Of a DNA stretch of 64,000 bases, positions 8,938 to 18,087 are shown piece after piece. A program made the position numbers and the translations under genes. The DNA lies in NCBI GenBank assembly GCA_002428985.1, contig DIYL01000002.1, positions 1 through 64,000 on the forward strand, written 5' to 3'. The notes under the pieces are model-generated. The model searched no databases and had not been told where the DNA came from. It worked only from the letters and a program-made list of their open reading frames with translations. The number at the start of each line of letters is the position of its first letter. Position 1 is the stretch's first letter. Origin of the DNA: Anaerolineales bacterium UBA6055. Its GTDB lineage: Bacteria; Chloroflexota; Anaerolineae; Aggregatilineales; Phototrophicaceae.

Positions 8938-9806
8938 GTCATCCCAGGAACACGGACGGTCACTTTTGTACCTTCACCATAGGTACTCTCAAATTCATAA
9001 GTTGAGTTGATCGCATCCAACAGGCCATATGCCACCGGAATCCCTAATCCACTGCCTTTGAATTCACGTACATGGTCATCATCAGAGCGGAAATAGATTT
9101 CACCAAGTTTCGCTTTATCTTCGTCATTCATGCCAATGCCATTATCTTCAATTTCGATGACCAATGTTGATCCATCGGCAATACCACGAACAATCACCCG
9201 ACCATCATCATTTGTGTATCGAAGCGCGTTTTCAACGAAGCGTTCAAGCGCAGCCACCAACAAATCACTATCAATATTTAATAATGGTAAACCATCGGCG
9301 ATCTCAAGTACGAGCTCTTTATTGTGTTCATCAGCGAGTTTCTGCATGTCTTTTTCGAGGCGCATAGAGATATTTTTGAACATATCCATCTTAGCATTGA
9401 TTTGGAGCGTATTTTTGTTGATTTTATTGATGAAGCTAACGTCTTTTAGTAAGCTCTCCATCCGACGACTATTGGTCTTAATCACATCGAGGAATTGCTT
9501 CTGCATATCATTGAGCTCACCCATTTGTCCCAACATATCAGAATACCCGCGAATACTTGTCATTGGGGTACGCAATTCATGGACGGCATGACCAACAAAG
9601 TAAGATTCTTGCTCCATGTAGCCTTCCATATCTTCAGGAATCGCTTTCGCAAGTTCTTCCTGATGTTCAGACTCAAGCGCATCAACCGCCGCAATGATGT
9701 CTTCAACTTGCCCCGGTAAACGAATCGGTATAATATTCCCCGTTTTCGCATTATCAAGAAGTTCATCTAATTTTGCTCGCAAATCTTGCAGGGCAGGTGA
9801 TGTCAT
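8934..9806 (-). CDS. Sensor-domain-less histidine kinase
   Basis: A transmitter-only kinase of about 290 residues. The ATG at 9806 is chosen because AAAAGGAGC lies 9 nt upstream; the longer GTG-start frame to 9854 has no such site. An N-terminal helical region of about 80 residues leads to the phosphoacceptor box, VGHAVHELRTPMTSIRGYSDML. The ATP-binding domain follows, with an N-box (RFVENALRYTNDDG), G1 box (DNGIGMNDED) and G2 box (GSGLGIPVAYGLLD). It has no transmembrane segment, so it is cytoplasmic. It lies 66 nt downstream of a larger GAF kinase on the same strand and is probably co-transcribed. No response regulator is adjacent. Confidence 0.88.
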   Translation of the reverse strand: MTSPALQDLRAKLDELLDNAKTGNIIPIRLPGQVEDIIAAVDALESEHQEELAKAIPEDMEGYMEQESYFVGHAVHELRTPMTSIRGYSDMLGQMGELNDMQKQFLDVIKTNSRRMESLLKDVSFINKINKNTLQINAKMDMFKNISMRLEKDMQKLADEHNKELVLEIADGLPLLNIDSDLLVAALERFVENALRYTNDDGRVIVRGIADGSTLVIEIEDNGIGMNDEDKAKLGEIYFRSDDDHVREFKGSGLGIPVAYGLLDAINSTYEFESTYGEGTKVTVRVPGMT

Positions 9807-9872
9807 GTTGTTATCGCTCCTTTTAGTAGGCTGTTTCTGTATAAGCTCGGTCACGTCAACCGGTTGATCGGT

Positions 9873-11735
9873 CTATTTGTTCTCCAGCTGATCGTGGATG
9901 GCAACACTAAACGAAAAATTACTACCTTTGCCAACCACACTCTTGATCTGAATATGACTTCCCATTTGCTCAACGAGGCTACGTGTGATGGAAAAACCCA
10001 ACCCTGTGCCAGGTTGGGAGCGGGTATAGCTATCCTCGGCACGCCAAAATTTTGTACCAATTTGCTTAATCGCTTCTTCGCTCAGACCAATACCTGTATC
10101 ACGAATACTAAACTCAATACGCTCTTCTATTTGGCGTACTTTGAGCATAATTTTACCGCCATCCGGTGTATATTTGTACGCATTACTAACAAGGTTTGTC
10201 AGCACTTGTATCAAACGATAATAATCAGTTTTCATATCCGGTAAATTGTCATCAACAGACTCGATATAATTATGACCGCGCACATCCATTTCGGGTGCAA
10301 CACTATCCCGTACCGCTTCGACAACTGTTGCCACAGGTACCTGCATCTCATCCATAAAGAAGTGCCCTGTCTCGATACGTGCAATATCAGCAAGGTCAGA
10401 AACGAGCATTTCCATGCGTTTGACAGTTCCACTAATCCGCTTGAGGAAATCTTCTTGCCGTCCGACTAAGTTTTCGGGGGTCATCAACATCAAGTCAGCA
10501 TAGCCCGAGATGCTTGTCATCGGGGCTTTAAGGTCATGAGCAACAATGCCAACAAACTCACTTTTAGCACGGTCGGCTTCTCGTACAGCTGCGTATAAAC
10601 GCGAATTCTCAATTGCAACTGCCGCCCGTGTAACGATCCGTTCAATTAAGTCTTTTTGCTCTTCAGTAAACGAATCACCATCAGTCCGTTTGACTAACAT
10701 CGCACCAATCACGCGATCTTCACCGAGTCGCACAGGGACAGCCAAAATAGTCTCGACACCATATTGACCGGTATCAAAAACAATTGACTTACGCCCATCT
10801 ACTACTTGCCAGATCTGTGGATAAACTTCATCAAGTTTGATGTGTTCTTCAGTCTCAACATTATTAGCAAACTGTTGCACGCTGACGATATGCCGTTCAT
10901 CTTCATTCGTTTCGATAAACCCCATGTAGCCAATCGAAGCTTCACCAATTCGACACGCCCATTCAAGGGTGACTTGCATCGTTCGGTCAGCATCTAGTGA
11001 TTCACTCAGTTGCATGTCAATCCGACGGAGCTGTTGTAACACCTCAACCCGATGTGACAATTCTTGGTCAGTCTCTGCAAATAGAATCGCGTTATCAATT
11101 GCAACTGCTGCCTGACCGGATAGAGCTTCTAATGTGTTTAAATCCGTTTCTTCGAATAATCCCGCAAACGCCCGGCTATCTACATATGCCACACCAATCA
11201 CATTGTTACGAGCAAATAATGGGGTCGCCATAATGCTCCGTAAAGACTGTGACACAATGCTCATTTGTCCTGCAAAGCGAGGGTCTTCAGATGCATTGGT
11301 AGTGACGACAGCTTTGCCTGTATCTAGCACTTCGTTAGCAATAGTACGACTAAACTTAAATTCTTCTGTGCCTAACGTCTCTTGATCAAAGTTTCGCGCA
11401 ACAACAACCTGCAACCCACCATCATCATCACGTAGCATCAAAAAGCCACGTTCCGCACCTGTGAGTTGAATCACTGCGTCCATGACTTGGTCGAGTACCG
11501 TTTGTAAATCGAGTGACGTGCCTAGTACCCGACTAACATTGTACAAAGCCTCAAATCGTCCAGCAGATTTTTGCGCTTCATGTTCTGATGCGAAGGCATC
11601 CATAATTGTGCCGATTTTGTCTAGTTGACGCAGAACAAAATCTTTATCAACATGTCCTGTTTTAACTTGACTCCGAATCAAGTTCAATGTGTGCTGGGTA
11701 TTATTTATTGTCTGCGTACTCAGTTTATCCGTCAT
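9873..11735 (-). CDS. GAF-GAF sensor histidine kinase
   Basis: A cytoplasmic 620-residue kinase. A short N-terminal helix is followed by GAF1 (~40-200, RFEALYNVSRVLGTSLD to AVAIDNAILFAE) and GAF2 (~210-385, ending AAVAIENSRLYAAV). The dimerisation domain has the phosphoacceptor motif VGIVAHDLKAPMTSISGYADLM. The ATPase domain has an N-box (LVSNAYKYTPDGGK), G1 (DTGIGLSEEAIK) and G2 (GTGLGFSITRSLVEQMGSHI). GAF domains usually bind small ligands or redox cofactors; the ligand here is unknown. The gene starts 6 nt after the nth stop and is followed by the short kinase, suggesting an nth-kinase-kinase transcript. No response regulator is in the window. Confidence 0.92.
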   Translation of the reverse strand: MTDKLSTQTINNTQHTLNLIRSQVKTGHVDKDFVLRQLDKIGTIMDAFASEHEAQKSAGRFEALYNVSRVLGTSLDLQTVLDQVMDAVIQLTGAERGFLMLRDDDGGLQVVVARNFDQETLGTEEFKFSRTIANEVLDTGKAVVTTNASEDPRFAGQMSIVSQSLRSIMATPLFARNNVIGVAYVDSRAFAGLFEETDLNTLEALSGQAAVAIDNAILFAETDQELSHRVEVLQQLRRIDMQLSESLDADRTMQVTLEWACRIGEASIGYMGFIETNEDERHIVSVQQFANNVETEEHIKLDEVYPQIWQVVDGRKSIVFDTGQYGVETILAVPVRLGEDRVIGAMLVKRTDGDSFTEEQKDLIERIVTRAAVAIENSRLYAAVREADRAKSEFVGIVAHDLKAPMTSISGYADLMLMTPENLVGRQEDFLKRISGTVKRMEMLVSDLADIARIETGHFFMDEMQVPVATVVEAVRDSVAPEMDVRGHNYIESVDDNLPDMKTDYYRLIQVLTNLVSNAYKYTPDGGKIMLKVRQIEERIEFSIRDTGIGLSEEAIKQIGTKFWRAEDSYTRSQPGTGLGFSITRSLVEQMGSHIQIKSVVGKGSNFSFSVAIHDQLENK

Positions 11736-11741
11736 AGCTAG

Positions 11742-12464
11742 CTACTCGCTATCTCTTGATTTAACAGTCTGTTGGTAATAATCGCAATGATCGGTTAGTG
11801 GACAACGTTCACAGGCAGGATTGCGAGCATGACATGTGTCGCGTCCATGTTGAATCAGGTGAATATGAAATTGATAATAATCATCAGGTGGGACAACTGC
11901 TTCCATCATCGGGTGGGCTGCATCAGCAGTTGTCTTGTCGGGAATAAACCCAATACGCCGACTCGTACGATGCACATGTGTATCAACCGGAAATGCTGGA
12001 CGACCATAAGCAAAACAGAGCACAATCGCTGCGGTCTTAGGTCCAATCCCTTTTATTGACACAAGCCAGTCCTTGGCTTCCTCTATCGGAATTTCGTTTA
12101 GAAAATCGACATTATAATCGCCAACGTGCTCGTAGATTTTTTCGAGTGCATTTTGAATGCGAGGAGCTTTTTGATTCGCTAATCCGGCAGGACGAATCGC
12201 ATCAATCACATCGGCAGTATCAGCAAACCGGATATCTTCCCATGTATCGAAGCGTTCCTTTAATGCATTAAATCCGCGATCTCGATTTTTGTCGTTGGTG
12301 TTTTGGCTGAGAATACAACTAATTAACTCATCCATGCCATCTTGACCTCGTGACCAATCAAGCACACCGTATACATCGCTCAAAATTGCAGAAACAGGAA
12401 TATACTTAGCTTTACTGCGTTCAAAATTATCAAATTTGTCTTGAATGTTATTTTTCTTAGCCAT
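11742..12464 (-). CDS. nth: Endonuclease III
   Basis: A DNA glycosylase/AP lyase of base excision repair that removes oxidised pyrimidines. The 240-residue protein has the helix-hairpin-helix SIKGIGPKTAAIVLCFAYG, containing the catalytic Lys, and VDTHVHR with the catalytic Asp. The 4Fe-4S cluster motif is C-x6-C-x2-C-x5-C (CHARNPACERCPLTDHC). The N-terminal ~30 residues are an extension relative to the E. coli enzyme. It is the first gene of a tight three-gene minus-strand run with two histidine kinases. Confidence 0.95.
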   Translation of the reverse strand: MAKKNNIQDKFDNFERSKAKYIPVSAILSDVYGVLDWSRGQDGMDELISCILSQNTNDKNRDRGFNALKERFDTWEDIRFADTADVIDAIRPAGLANQKAPRIQNALEKIYEHVGDYNVDFLNEIPIEEAKDWLVSIKGIGPKTAAIVLCFAYGRPAFPVDTHVHRTSRRIGFIPDKTTADAAHPMMEAVVPPDDYYQFHIHLIQHGRDTCHARNPACERCPLTDHCDYYQQTVKSRDSE

Positions 12465-12478
12465 AGTTCAATTGTACA

Positions 12479-12538
12479 ACCTAACCTAACCATCGCAACT
12501 AGAAATATAGAGTAAGTTCTCAATGGTAGGTTAGGAAA
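12479..12538. repeat. Imperfect long inverted repeat between nth and MFS gene
   Basis: CCTAACCTAACCAT near 12482 pairs, with one bulged base, with ATGGTAGGTTAGG near 12523, enclosing about 27 nt. It lies downstream of the minus-strand MFS gene and just upstream of nth. There is no clear T-run, so it may act as an mRNA-stabilising hairpin or a regulator site. Confidence 0.5.
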
Positions 12539-12562
12539 CAATTTGACTATGGTCTAGTGTAG

Positions 12563-13843
12563 CTATGCTACTTTGGAGTCATTCTTTGGTTTTTCTAAGG
12601 TATCTTTGGGCAGATAGAACCATGTGATATATGCGATGATCGCAAATACGAGAGCAGATGCGGCAAATGTTCCACGCATCCCGAATAAAATTGCAACTGT
12701 TGCCCCAAACAGTGGTGCAACAGCCCGCGCCCCTGCAATGACGGAGTTATCAAGTCCGTAAACTGCACCAGCTTCACCTTTATCTGTGAATCGAGCTAAC
12801 AATGCACTCGGTGCAGCAACAAGCCCACCAGCAGCAATCCCTGCCAAACCTTGCAAAATTAACAATTGCCAGACATCACCCACAAAGACCTGTGGAACAT
12901 AAAGAATCGCCGCAGCAACGGATGACCAGAACAACACAGTTTTATGGCTAATTTTGTCACCAAGATTACCTAGATAGACCGCACCGATGGTTGAGGTCGC
13001 TGAGGAAACAGCCAAGACTAAGCCTGCGTAAGTATTCATCGAGCCGACATCTTCAGCAATTAATGAGACAACAAATAATGGAGCAATCGGGATAATGATG
13101 GTACGAGCAAGCCCTGTCAAGAAGCGCATAAAGTAGACCATTCCAACGCCAGATGTACTGAGGATATGCTTCCATTCACCAAGAATCGCTGACGGATTAA
13201 TTTTGACAGGGTTCTTCGGTGGTTTAAAGTCCTCATTAATTCCAAATGATATTGTCAAACCAGCAACAAACAATAGTGTTGCAGTGATGAAGAACGGTAC
13301 GTTGTATCCAAACATATCGGCTAGTACACCACCAATCAATGGACCAATCGCAACACCTGTCCATAAGCCAACCTGCAACATGCCCATAGCAAACCCAACC
13401 CGTTTGCGTGGAGTCGCCGCTGCCACAAGCGCATTATTTGCAGACACTGTCCCAGTTATCAAACCTTGTACCGCACGTAACAAAATTAACTGTTCGGCTG
13501 ATTGCACCAAGCCCATCATGGCAAGAATAACCGCCCCACCAAGCATTGCCCTGAGTACCATCCGTTTACGCCCAAAGCGATCCGCGACGATTCCCCAAAT
13601 TGGTGCGGCAATCATCATCGTGAATCCTTGCACTGCAATGACCATACCTGCGAGGAATTCAATACTTAGACCCATTGTACTGCCAAGGTCTTCGATATAG
13701 AGCGGTAAAAATGGAAAAATCATTGAGAAGCCAACTGCACAGAATATCTGTGACATGAAGACAATACCAAGTGTTAGCTTCCAACTATTCTGTTTAGAAG
13801 ATGGACGAGACAATACTGAACTAGTGGTTAAGGCATTCGCCAT
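12563..13843 (-). CDS. MFS multidrug/tetracycline-type efflux transporter
   Basis: A 426-residue major facilitator with 12 predicted membrane segments. Motif A of drug-proton antiporters is visible after TM2 as GIVADRFGRKRMVLRAML, with a second copy in the C-terminal half (GNLGDKISHKTVLF). LRAVQGLITGTVSANNALVAA matches TM4 with its motif-B Arg, and GMLQVGLWTGVAIGPLIGGVLAD matches motif C, the antiporter signature. Substrate unknown; proton-coupled export of a small molecule is inferred from motif C. The next gene upstream is a close paralogue on the same strand, 163 nt away. Confidence 0.88.
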   Translation of the reverse strand: MANALTTSSVLSRPSSKQNSWKLTLGIVFMSQIFCAVGFSMIFPFLPLYIEDLGSTMGLSIEFLAGMVIAVQGFTMMIAAPIWGIVADRFGRKRMVLRAMLGGAVILAMMGLVQSAEQLILLRAVQGLITGTVSANNALVAAATPRKRVGFAMGMLQVGLWTGVAIGPLIGGVLADMFGYNVPFFITATLLFVAGLTISFGINEDFKPPKNPVKINPSAILGEWKHILSTSGVGMVYFMRFLTGLARTIIIPIAPLFVVSLIAEDVGSMNTYAGLVLAVSSATSTIGAVYLGNLGDKISHKTVLFWSSVAAAILYVPQVFVGDVWQLLILQGLAGIAAGGLVAAPSALLARFTDKGEAGAVYGLDNSVIAGARAVAPLFGATVAILFGMRGTFAASALVFAIIAYITWFYLPKDTLEKPKNDSKVA

Positions 13844-14006
13844 AACAAATTTACCTAACGATTCTTTTGTTCGGATATAAGAAAAACAAGCTTAAAAATT
13901 TTAACCGAAGAACCGCTAATAAGTATCGGGGAAATATTACATTTTTATGATAATAGCATTTTGTTGATAATCAATAGTCTTTATCAATATTGATTATGCA
14001 AATTTA

Positions 14007-15293
14007 CTAATCACCACCAGCTAGACGTGGTGAGAGCGATGGTTCTAACGTTTTATTTTTGGGCTTAGGCAAGAAATTTAAACCGATAAAGAGCATAATG
14101 CCGTAGTAAACTGCGGCTGCAATAAATGCAGAACGCAAACCGAATACAGATGCAATCATAGATCCTGTCAAAGGTGCCATCCCGTTCGAGAATGACGATA
14201 CTGACGCATCTAAACCGTATACAGAGCCTTCATCACCCATATCTGTAAAGTTAGCAAGCATCGCCGCGGGAGAAGCCATCACACCGCCAGCCATAAACCC
14301 GGCTAATCCTTGCAAAAATAGAAGTTGATAAATATCGGATACAAATGCCTGAGGGATATAAAATAACATTGCCCCTAAAGATGACCCAATGAGCACAATC
14401 CGATAACCATATTTATCACCCAGTGAACCGAGTGTTACTGAACCGATAGTGACTGTCACCGATGAGACTGCCAAGACTAACCCAGCATAACTGCTACTAC
14501 CAGATTCTGCAGCATCGGGCAAAAGTACAAACACAAATAATGGTGCAATCGGAATGATGGTACGTTGAGCAAACCCATTCAAAAAACGCAATGAATAAAC
14601 TGTTTTGACGCCATCCAGTCTCAGGATACCACACCATGCTGTCGCCATATGTAATGGGTTGAGGTCGAGTTTCGTATCTTTTGGAGGAACATACGTCTCG
14701 CGCACACCGAATGTCACTAACAAAAATGCCAAAAATAGCATGAGTGATGTGAATATAAACGGTAATTGAAATCCGAAATTGTCTGCCAATACACCACCAA
14801 TAATCGGACCGATTGCAACCCCACTAAAGATGCCGACTTGTAATGTACCCAGTGCAAAGCCCATCCGTTCGCGCGGGCATTCACCGGCAACCAATGCCGT
14901 ATTCGCCGCAATAATACCAGTGGTGAACCCTTGCAACGCCCGCAAGAAAATCAGCATAAATGCAGTTTCGACAAATCCCATCGCAAACAACACAATCACC
15001 GCAGTAAAAACCGCTCGCATCACCATCTTCTTACGCCCATATTGATCCGCCAAGCGACCCCAAAATGGCGTTGTTAAGGCAGCCATCAGCGGCGGTGCAG
15101 AAATCACAAGACCCGCCAGCAATTCAGGGCTCATAAAATCAGCGCCATCGAGTGTTTGGATATAAAGTGGCAAAAATGGGAATACAAGTGAGATGCCTCC
15201 GGTACACATCGCCTGTGCGAGAGAGACAATAAAGAGGGTTACCATCCAACGTTTGTCTTCAGGTTGTTGTTGCGAAGCGTCGTCGTCCGACAT
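14007..15293 (-). CDS. MFS efflux transporter, paralogue of its neighbour
   Basis: A 428-residue major facilitator. The ATG at 15293 is preferred over the GTG two codons earlier; AAGG lies upstream. It has 12 membrane segments. Motif A is GRLADQYGRKKMVMRAVF, TM4 is LRALQGFTTGIIAANTALVAG, and motif C is GTLQVGIFSGVAIGPIIGGVLAD. These blocks closely parallel the downstream MFS gene, showing a tandem duplication that has since diverged. A 13-residue acidic, Gln-rich cytoplasmic N-terminus precedes TM1. Efflux function is inferred; the substrate is unknown. Confidence 0.88.
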   Translation of the reverse strand: MSDDDASQQQPEDKRWMVTLFIVSLAQAMCTGGISLVFPFLPLYIQTLDGADFMSPELLAGLVISAPPLMAALTTPFWGRLADQYGRKKMVMRAVFTAVIVLFAMGFVETAFMLIFLRALQGFTTGIIAANTALVAGECPRERMGFALGTLQVGIFSGVAIGPIIGGVLADNFGFQLPFIFTSLMLFLAFLLVTFGVRETYVPPKDTKLDLNPLHMATAWCGILRLDGVKTVYSLRFLNGFAQRTIIPIAPLFVFVLLPDAAESGSSSYAGLVLAVSSVTVTIGSVTLGSLGDKYGYRIVLIGSSLGAMLFYIPQAFVSDIYQLLFLQGLAGFMAGGVMASPAAMLANFTDMGDEGSVYGLDASVSSFSNGMAPLTGSMIASVFGLRSAFIAAAVYYGIMLFIGLNFLPKPKNKTLEPSLSPRLAGGD

Positions 15294-15461
15294 ACACACA
15301 CCTTGTAACTTTTTTTCGAACGTCAGTAACTAGCATAACGTATGTCAGAACAATTGCAAGCGATAATATCTTAATTTATAAAATCCAAAACTGATTTCAC
15401 CTGTAATTTCATTGAATTTTGTAATATTCTCTGTAGGTCAAATTGATAAATTTAACTTAAC

Positions 15462-15488
15462 AAGCGGGCGATATTCCCCGCTTTCCTT
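15462..15488 (+). terminator. Terminator/attenuator-like hairpin in lysS leader
   Basis: AAGCGGG (15462-15468) pairs with CCCGCTT (15477-15483), followed by a short T-rich run. It lies about 40 nt upstream of lysS. It could stop upstream transcription or attenuate lysS. No T-box specifier structure was recognised. Confidence 0.4.
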
Positions 15489-15524
15489 GCGTAAGCTAAA
15501 GGCTCTCAGGAGATAGCTGACCCT

Positions 15525-17435
15525 ATGTGGCAACCCAATAAATTAGAGCGTGAACGGCTCGAAAAAGTAGAAAAACTAGAAGAACAAAATATTTCGCTGT
15601 ATCCGCCCCGTGTCCATCGTACCCATACGATCGCGGACGCAGTTACAGCATACAACGAACAAGAAGCTGCCAAACAAGCACACCTTGATGCAGGCAACGA
15701 CCTCGCAGATGATGATACAACCTATCAAGTTGAGGTCACGATTACAGGACGTATCCGTCGCTTGAATGTCAAAGGTAAAGTCTCGTTTATGCATATCGAA
15801 GACGAAACCGGACGGGTGCAATTATTCTTGCGTGTCAACACGCTTGGTGATGAAACTTATGGCATTGTCAAAGGCAAACTCGTCGAAGTTGATGACTTCG
15901 TGCAAGCCAGTGGGTTTATGATGACCACCAAAACAGGTGAAGTCAGTGTCAACGCACAAGATTTTCGCCTGTTAAGCAAATCACTTAGCCCGCTACCTGT
16001 CGTCAAAGAACAAACTCTCGATGATGGAACAGTCGTCGAATATGGAGAATTTAACGATACCGAAACCCGTTATCGTCAACGCTATGCTGATCTTGCTGTG
16101 AATAAATCCGTACGCGATGTCTTTGTCAAACGTGCCAAAACAGTCAAAGCACTGCGCGAATTTTTGGATAACGAAGGCATGCTTGAAGTTGAAACCCCGA
16201 TTTTGCAACCCATTTATGGGGGTGCAGCGGCACGGCCATTTGTCACGCATCACAATCAGTTGCACCAAGATTTATATCTGCGCATCAGTTTTGAACTCTA
16301 TCTCAAACGCCTGCTCGTCGGTGGATATGATGCCGTCTATGAAATCGGGCGCGACTTCCGTAACGAAGGTGTGAGCTACAAACACAACACAGAATTCACG
16401 ATGCTCGAATTCTACAAAGCTTACATCGACTATGAAGGTGTGATGGACATCACCGAGCGTATGTTTGCATATACTGGCGAACAGGTAACAGGCTCGACCC
16501 TCATAACATATCAGGGAACAGAGATCGAACTTGCACCACCGTGGGAACGCATCAGCATTCGTGATGCAGTGAAAAAACATCTCGGTTTCGATTACATGGA
16601 TTACCCGACCGCTGAGTTGTTGTATGCATATCTCAAAGACAACGACATGGCTGATAATCTGAATCCAAGCGATACATGGGGACGGATGATTGTAGAGCAT
16701 CTTCTCGGCAATCATGTTGAACCGGAACTGATCCAACCAACGATTATTAAAGACTATCCACGCGATATGTCACCATTCGCAAAACGGATTCAAGGTGATC
16801 CGTCGATTACCGATGAAAAAGAAAAACTATACATGGATACCCATACCGAACGCTTCGAATTTTTCATCTATGGGATGGAGATGGGTAATGCCTTCACCGA
16901 GTTAAATGACCCGCGTGACCAGCAAGAGCGTTTTGTCGAGATGAAACGGCTGTATGAAGATGATTCCGACGAAACCACCCCGCTTGATGAGGACTATCTC
17001 AAGGCGATGCGCTACGGGATGCCGCCCAATGGTGGATATGGTAGTGGTGTTGACCGGATGGTGATGCTCCTCACCGATCAAGTCAGCATCCGTGATGTAT
17101 TGCTTTATCCGCATCTCCGTGCAGAACAACCAACTGAAGCCGACTTACGTAGCCAATTGATGCTCGATGCAGCTGTCCGTCAATATGAATACAAGCTGGA
17201 TTATCAAGTTGATGGCAAAAAACGCACCGTCGGATTGTATCTGCCGAAGCCAAATGTCGGCATAGAATTCCGTATGGCAAACGCACTCGAAGGCGCACAG
17301 GCACAACTCAATAACATCCGCAAGAAATTTGAAGGTGTGTTGTATGTGATGACTGACGAGAGTTTCTATCGGGTTGAGGAAGAGTCACTCGAAGAAATGT
17401 CCATCAGTGACTTCTGGAAATCACTGAACAGCTAG
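15525..17435 (+). CDS. lysS: Lysyl-tRNA synthetase, class II, with C-terminal extension
   Basis: Charges tRNA-Lys. The N-terminal OB-fold anticodon-binding domain spans ~60-150 (TITGRIRRLNVKGKVSFMHIED). The class II core has motif 1 around FVKRAKTVKALREFL, motif 2 as YEIGRDFRNEG followed by HNTEFTMLEFYKAY, and motif 3 as GSGVDRMVMLLTDQVSIRDV. GGAAARPFVTHHN is the substrate loop. Bacterial LysRS is usually about 490-510 residues; this one has 636, with ~100 residues after the normal end at PHLR. The extension (VRQYEYKLDYQVDGKKRTVGL onward) is mixed alpha/beta and ends in DFWKSLNS. Its role is unknown. A GGAG-type site lies 12 nt before the ATG. Confidence 0.95.
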   Translation: MWQPNKLERERLEKVEKLEEQNISLYPPRVHRTHTIADAVTAYNEQEAAKQAHLDAGNDLADDDTTYQVEVTITGRIRRLNVKGKVSFMHIEDETGRVQLFLRVNTLGDETYGIVKGKLVEVDDFVQASGFMMTTKTGEVSVNAQDFRLLSKSLSPLPVVKEQTLDDGTVVEYGEFNDTETRYRQRYADLAVNKSVRDVFVKRAKTVKALREFLDNEGMLEVETPILQPIYGGAAARPFVTHHNQLHQDLYLRISFELYLKRLLVGGYDAVYEIGRDFRNEGVSYKHNTEFTMLEFYKAYIDYEGVMDITERMFAYTGEQVTGSTLITYQGTEIELAPPWERISIRDAVKKHLGFDYMDYPTAELLYAYLKDNDMADNLNPSDTWGRMIVEHLLGNHVEPELIQPTIIKDYPRDMSPFAKRIQGDPSITDEKEKLYMDTHTERFEFFIYGMEMGNAFTELNDPRDQQERFVEMKRLYEDDSDETTPLDEDYLKAMRYGMPPNGGYGSGVDRMVMLLTDQVSIRDVLLYPHLRAEQPTEADLRSQLMLDAAVRQYEYKLDYQVDGKKRTVGLYLPKPNVGIEFRMANALEGAQAQLNNIRKKFEGVLYVMTDESFYRVEEESLEEMSISDFWKSLNS

Positions 17436-17446
17436 ACAATACCAAT

Positions 17447-17470
17447 GGGGGTAAAATATGCCCCCTATTT
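17447..17470 (+). terminator. Probable terminator of lysS
   Basis: GGGGG (17447-17451) pairs with CCCCC (17461-17465) across a 9-nt loop. A weak T-containing stretch (TATTT) follows. It lies 11 nt after the stop codon. Confidence 0.5.
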
Positions 17471-17560
17471 CCCCAAAATCTGTTGTCTGCTTGGAAAGCA
17501 AAAAGCTAACGTAGGGTTGGCTAGTCATATACTATCGGGTAATTAAACGATAGCTCACGC

Positions 17561-18019
17561 CTATAACTTCTTCAGAAGTTCTCTCGACAGCGTTACATAG
17601 TAATTGTCAACAGGTCTATTGATCTCTATCGCTTTATGTAAATCACTTTCTGCACTAGATTTATTCTCCAACTGAAAATGAAGACATCCCCGTTGAAAAT
17701 AATACCGACTACATGAGTCAAGTTGAATGGCAGTAGTAAAATCATTTAAAGCCTCATCATATTGATTGTTTGCACAATAAATAGTCCCTCTATAGTAATA
17801 TTTTGAAGCATCATCAGGAAAAAATGTGAGATATACTGTCAAATCTTCAATTGCATTCTTATATTCTTTTTCGTAATCAAAGACAATTGCTCTATAACTA
17901 TAGAGTAACGGGTAATCAGGATAAGCTTTGAGACCTTCATTAGCATATTTCAATGCTGTTTCAATATCACCATCATCCAAGTTTGCTTGAATCATATATT
18001 CGTATTCGTGTTCTTCCAT
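17561..18019 (-). CDS. TPR-repeat protein
   Basis: A 152-residue protein made almost entirely of tetratricopeptide-like helical repeats: DIETALKYANEGLKAYPDYPLLYSYRA, EYKNAIEDLTVYLTFFPDD, QYDEALNDFTTAIQLD and NKSSAESDLHKAIEIN. Such proteins are protein-protein interaction scaffolds. There is no signal peptide or catalytic motif. Its base composition is more AT-rich than lysS next door, hinting at a recently gained or fast-evolving gene. The partner is unknown and it is probably monocistronic. Confidence 0.75.
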   Translation of the reverse strand: MEEHEYEYMIQANLDDGDIETALKYANEGLKAYPDYPLLYSYRAIVFDYEKEYKNAIEDLTVYLTFFPDDASKYYYRGTIYCANNQYDEALNDFTTAIQLDSCSRYYFQRGCLHFQLENKSSAESDLHKAIEINRPVDNYYVTLSRELLKKL

Positions 18020-18087
18020 TTATTCTCCACGTAAAACAAATCTAATCATTGTAGTCGTAAGTCCTTTTTTTCACTCTATCATGGATA

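Noticed and set aside
13203..13700. 165-residue plus-strand frame across the MFS gene
   Set aside because: Shadow of the MFS coding strand; Pro/Ala/Thr-rich with no membrane plan or start signal.
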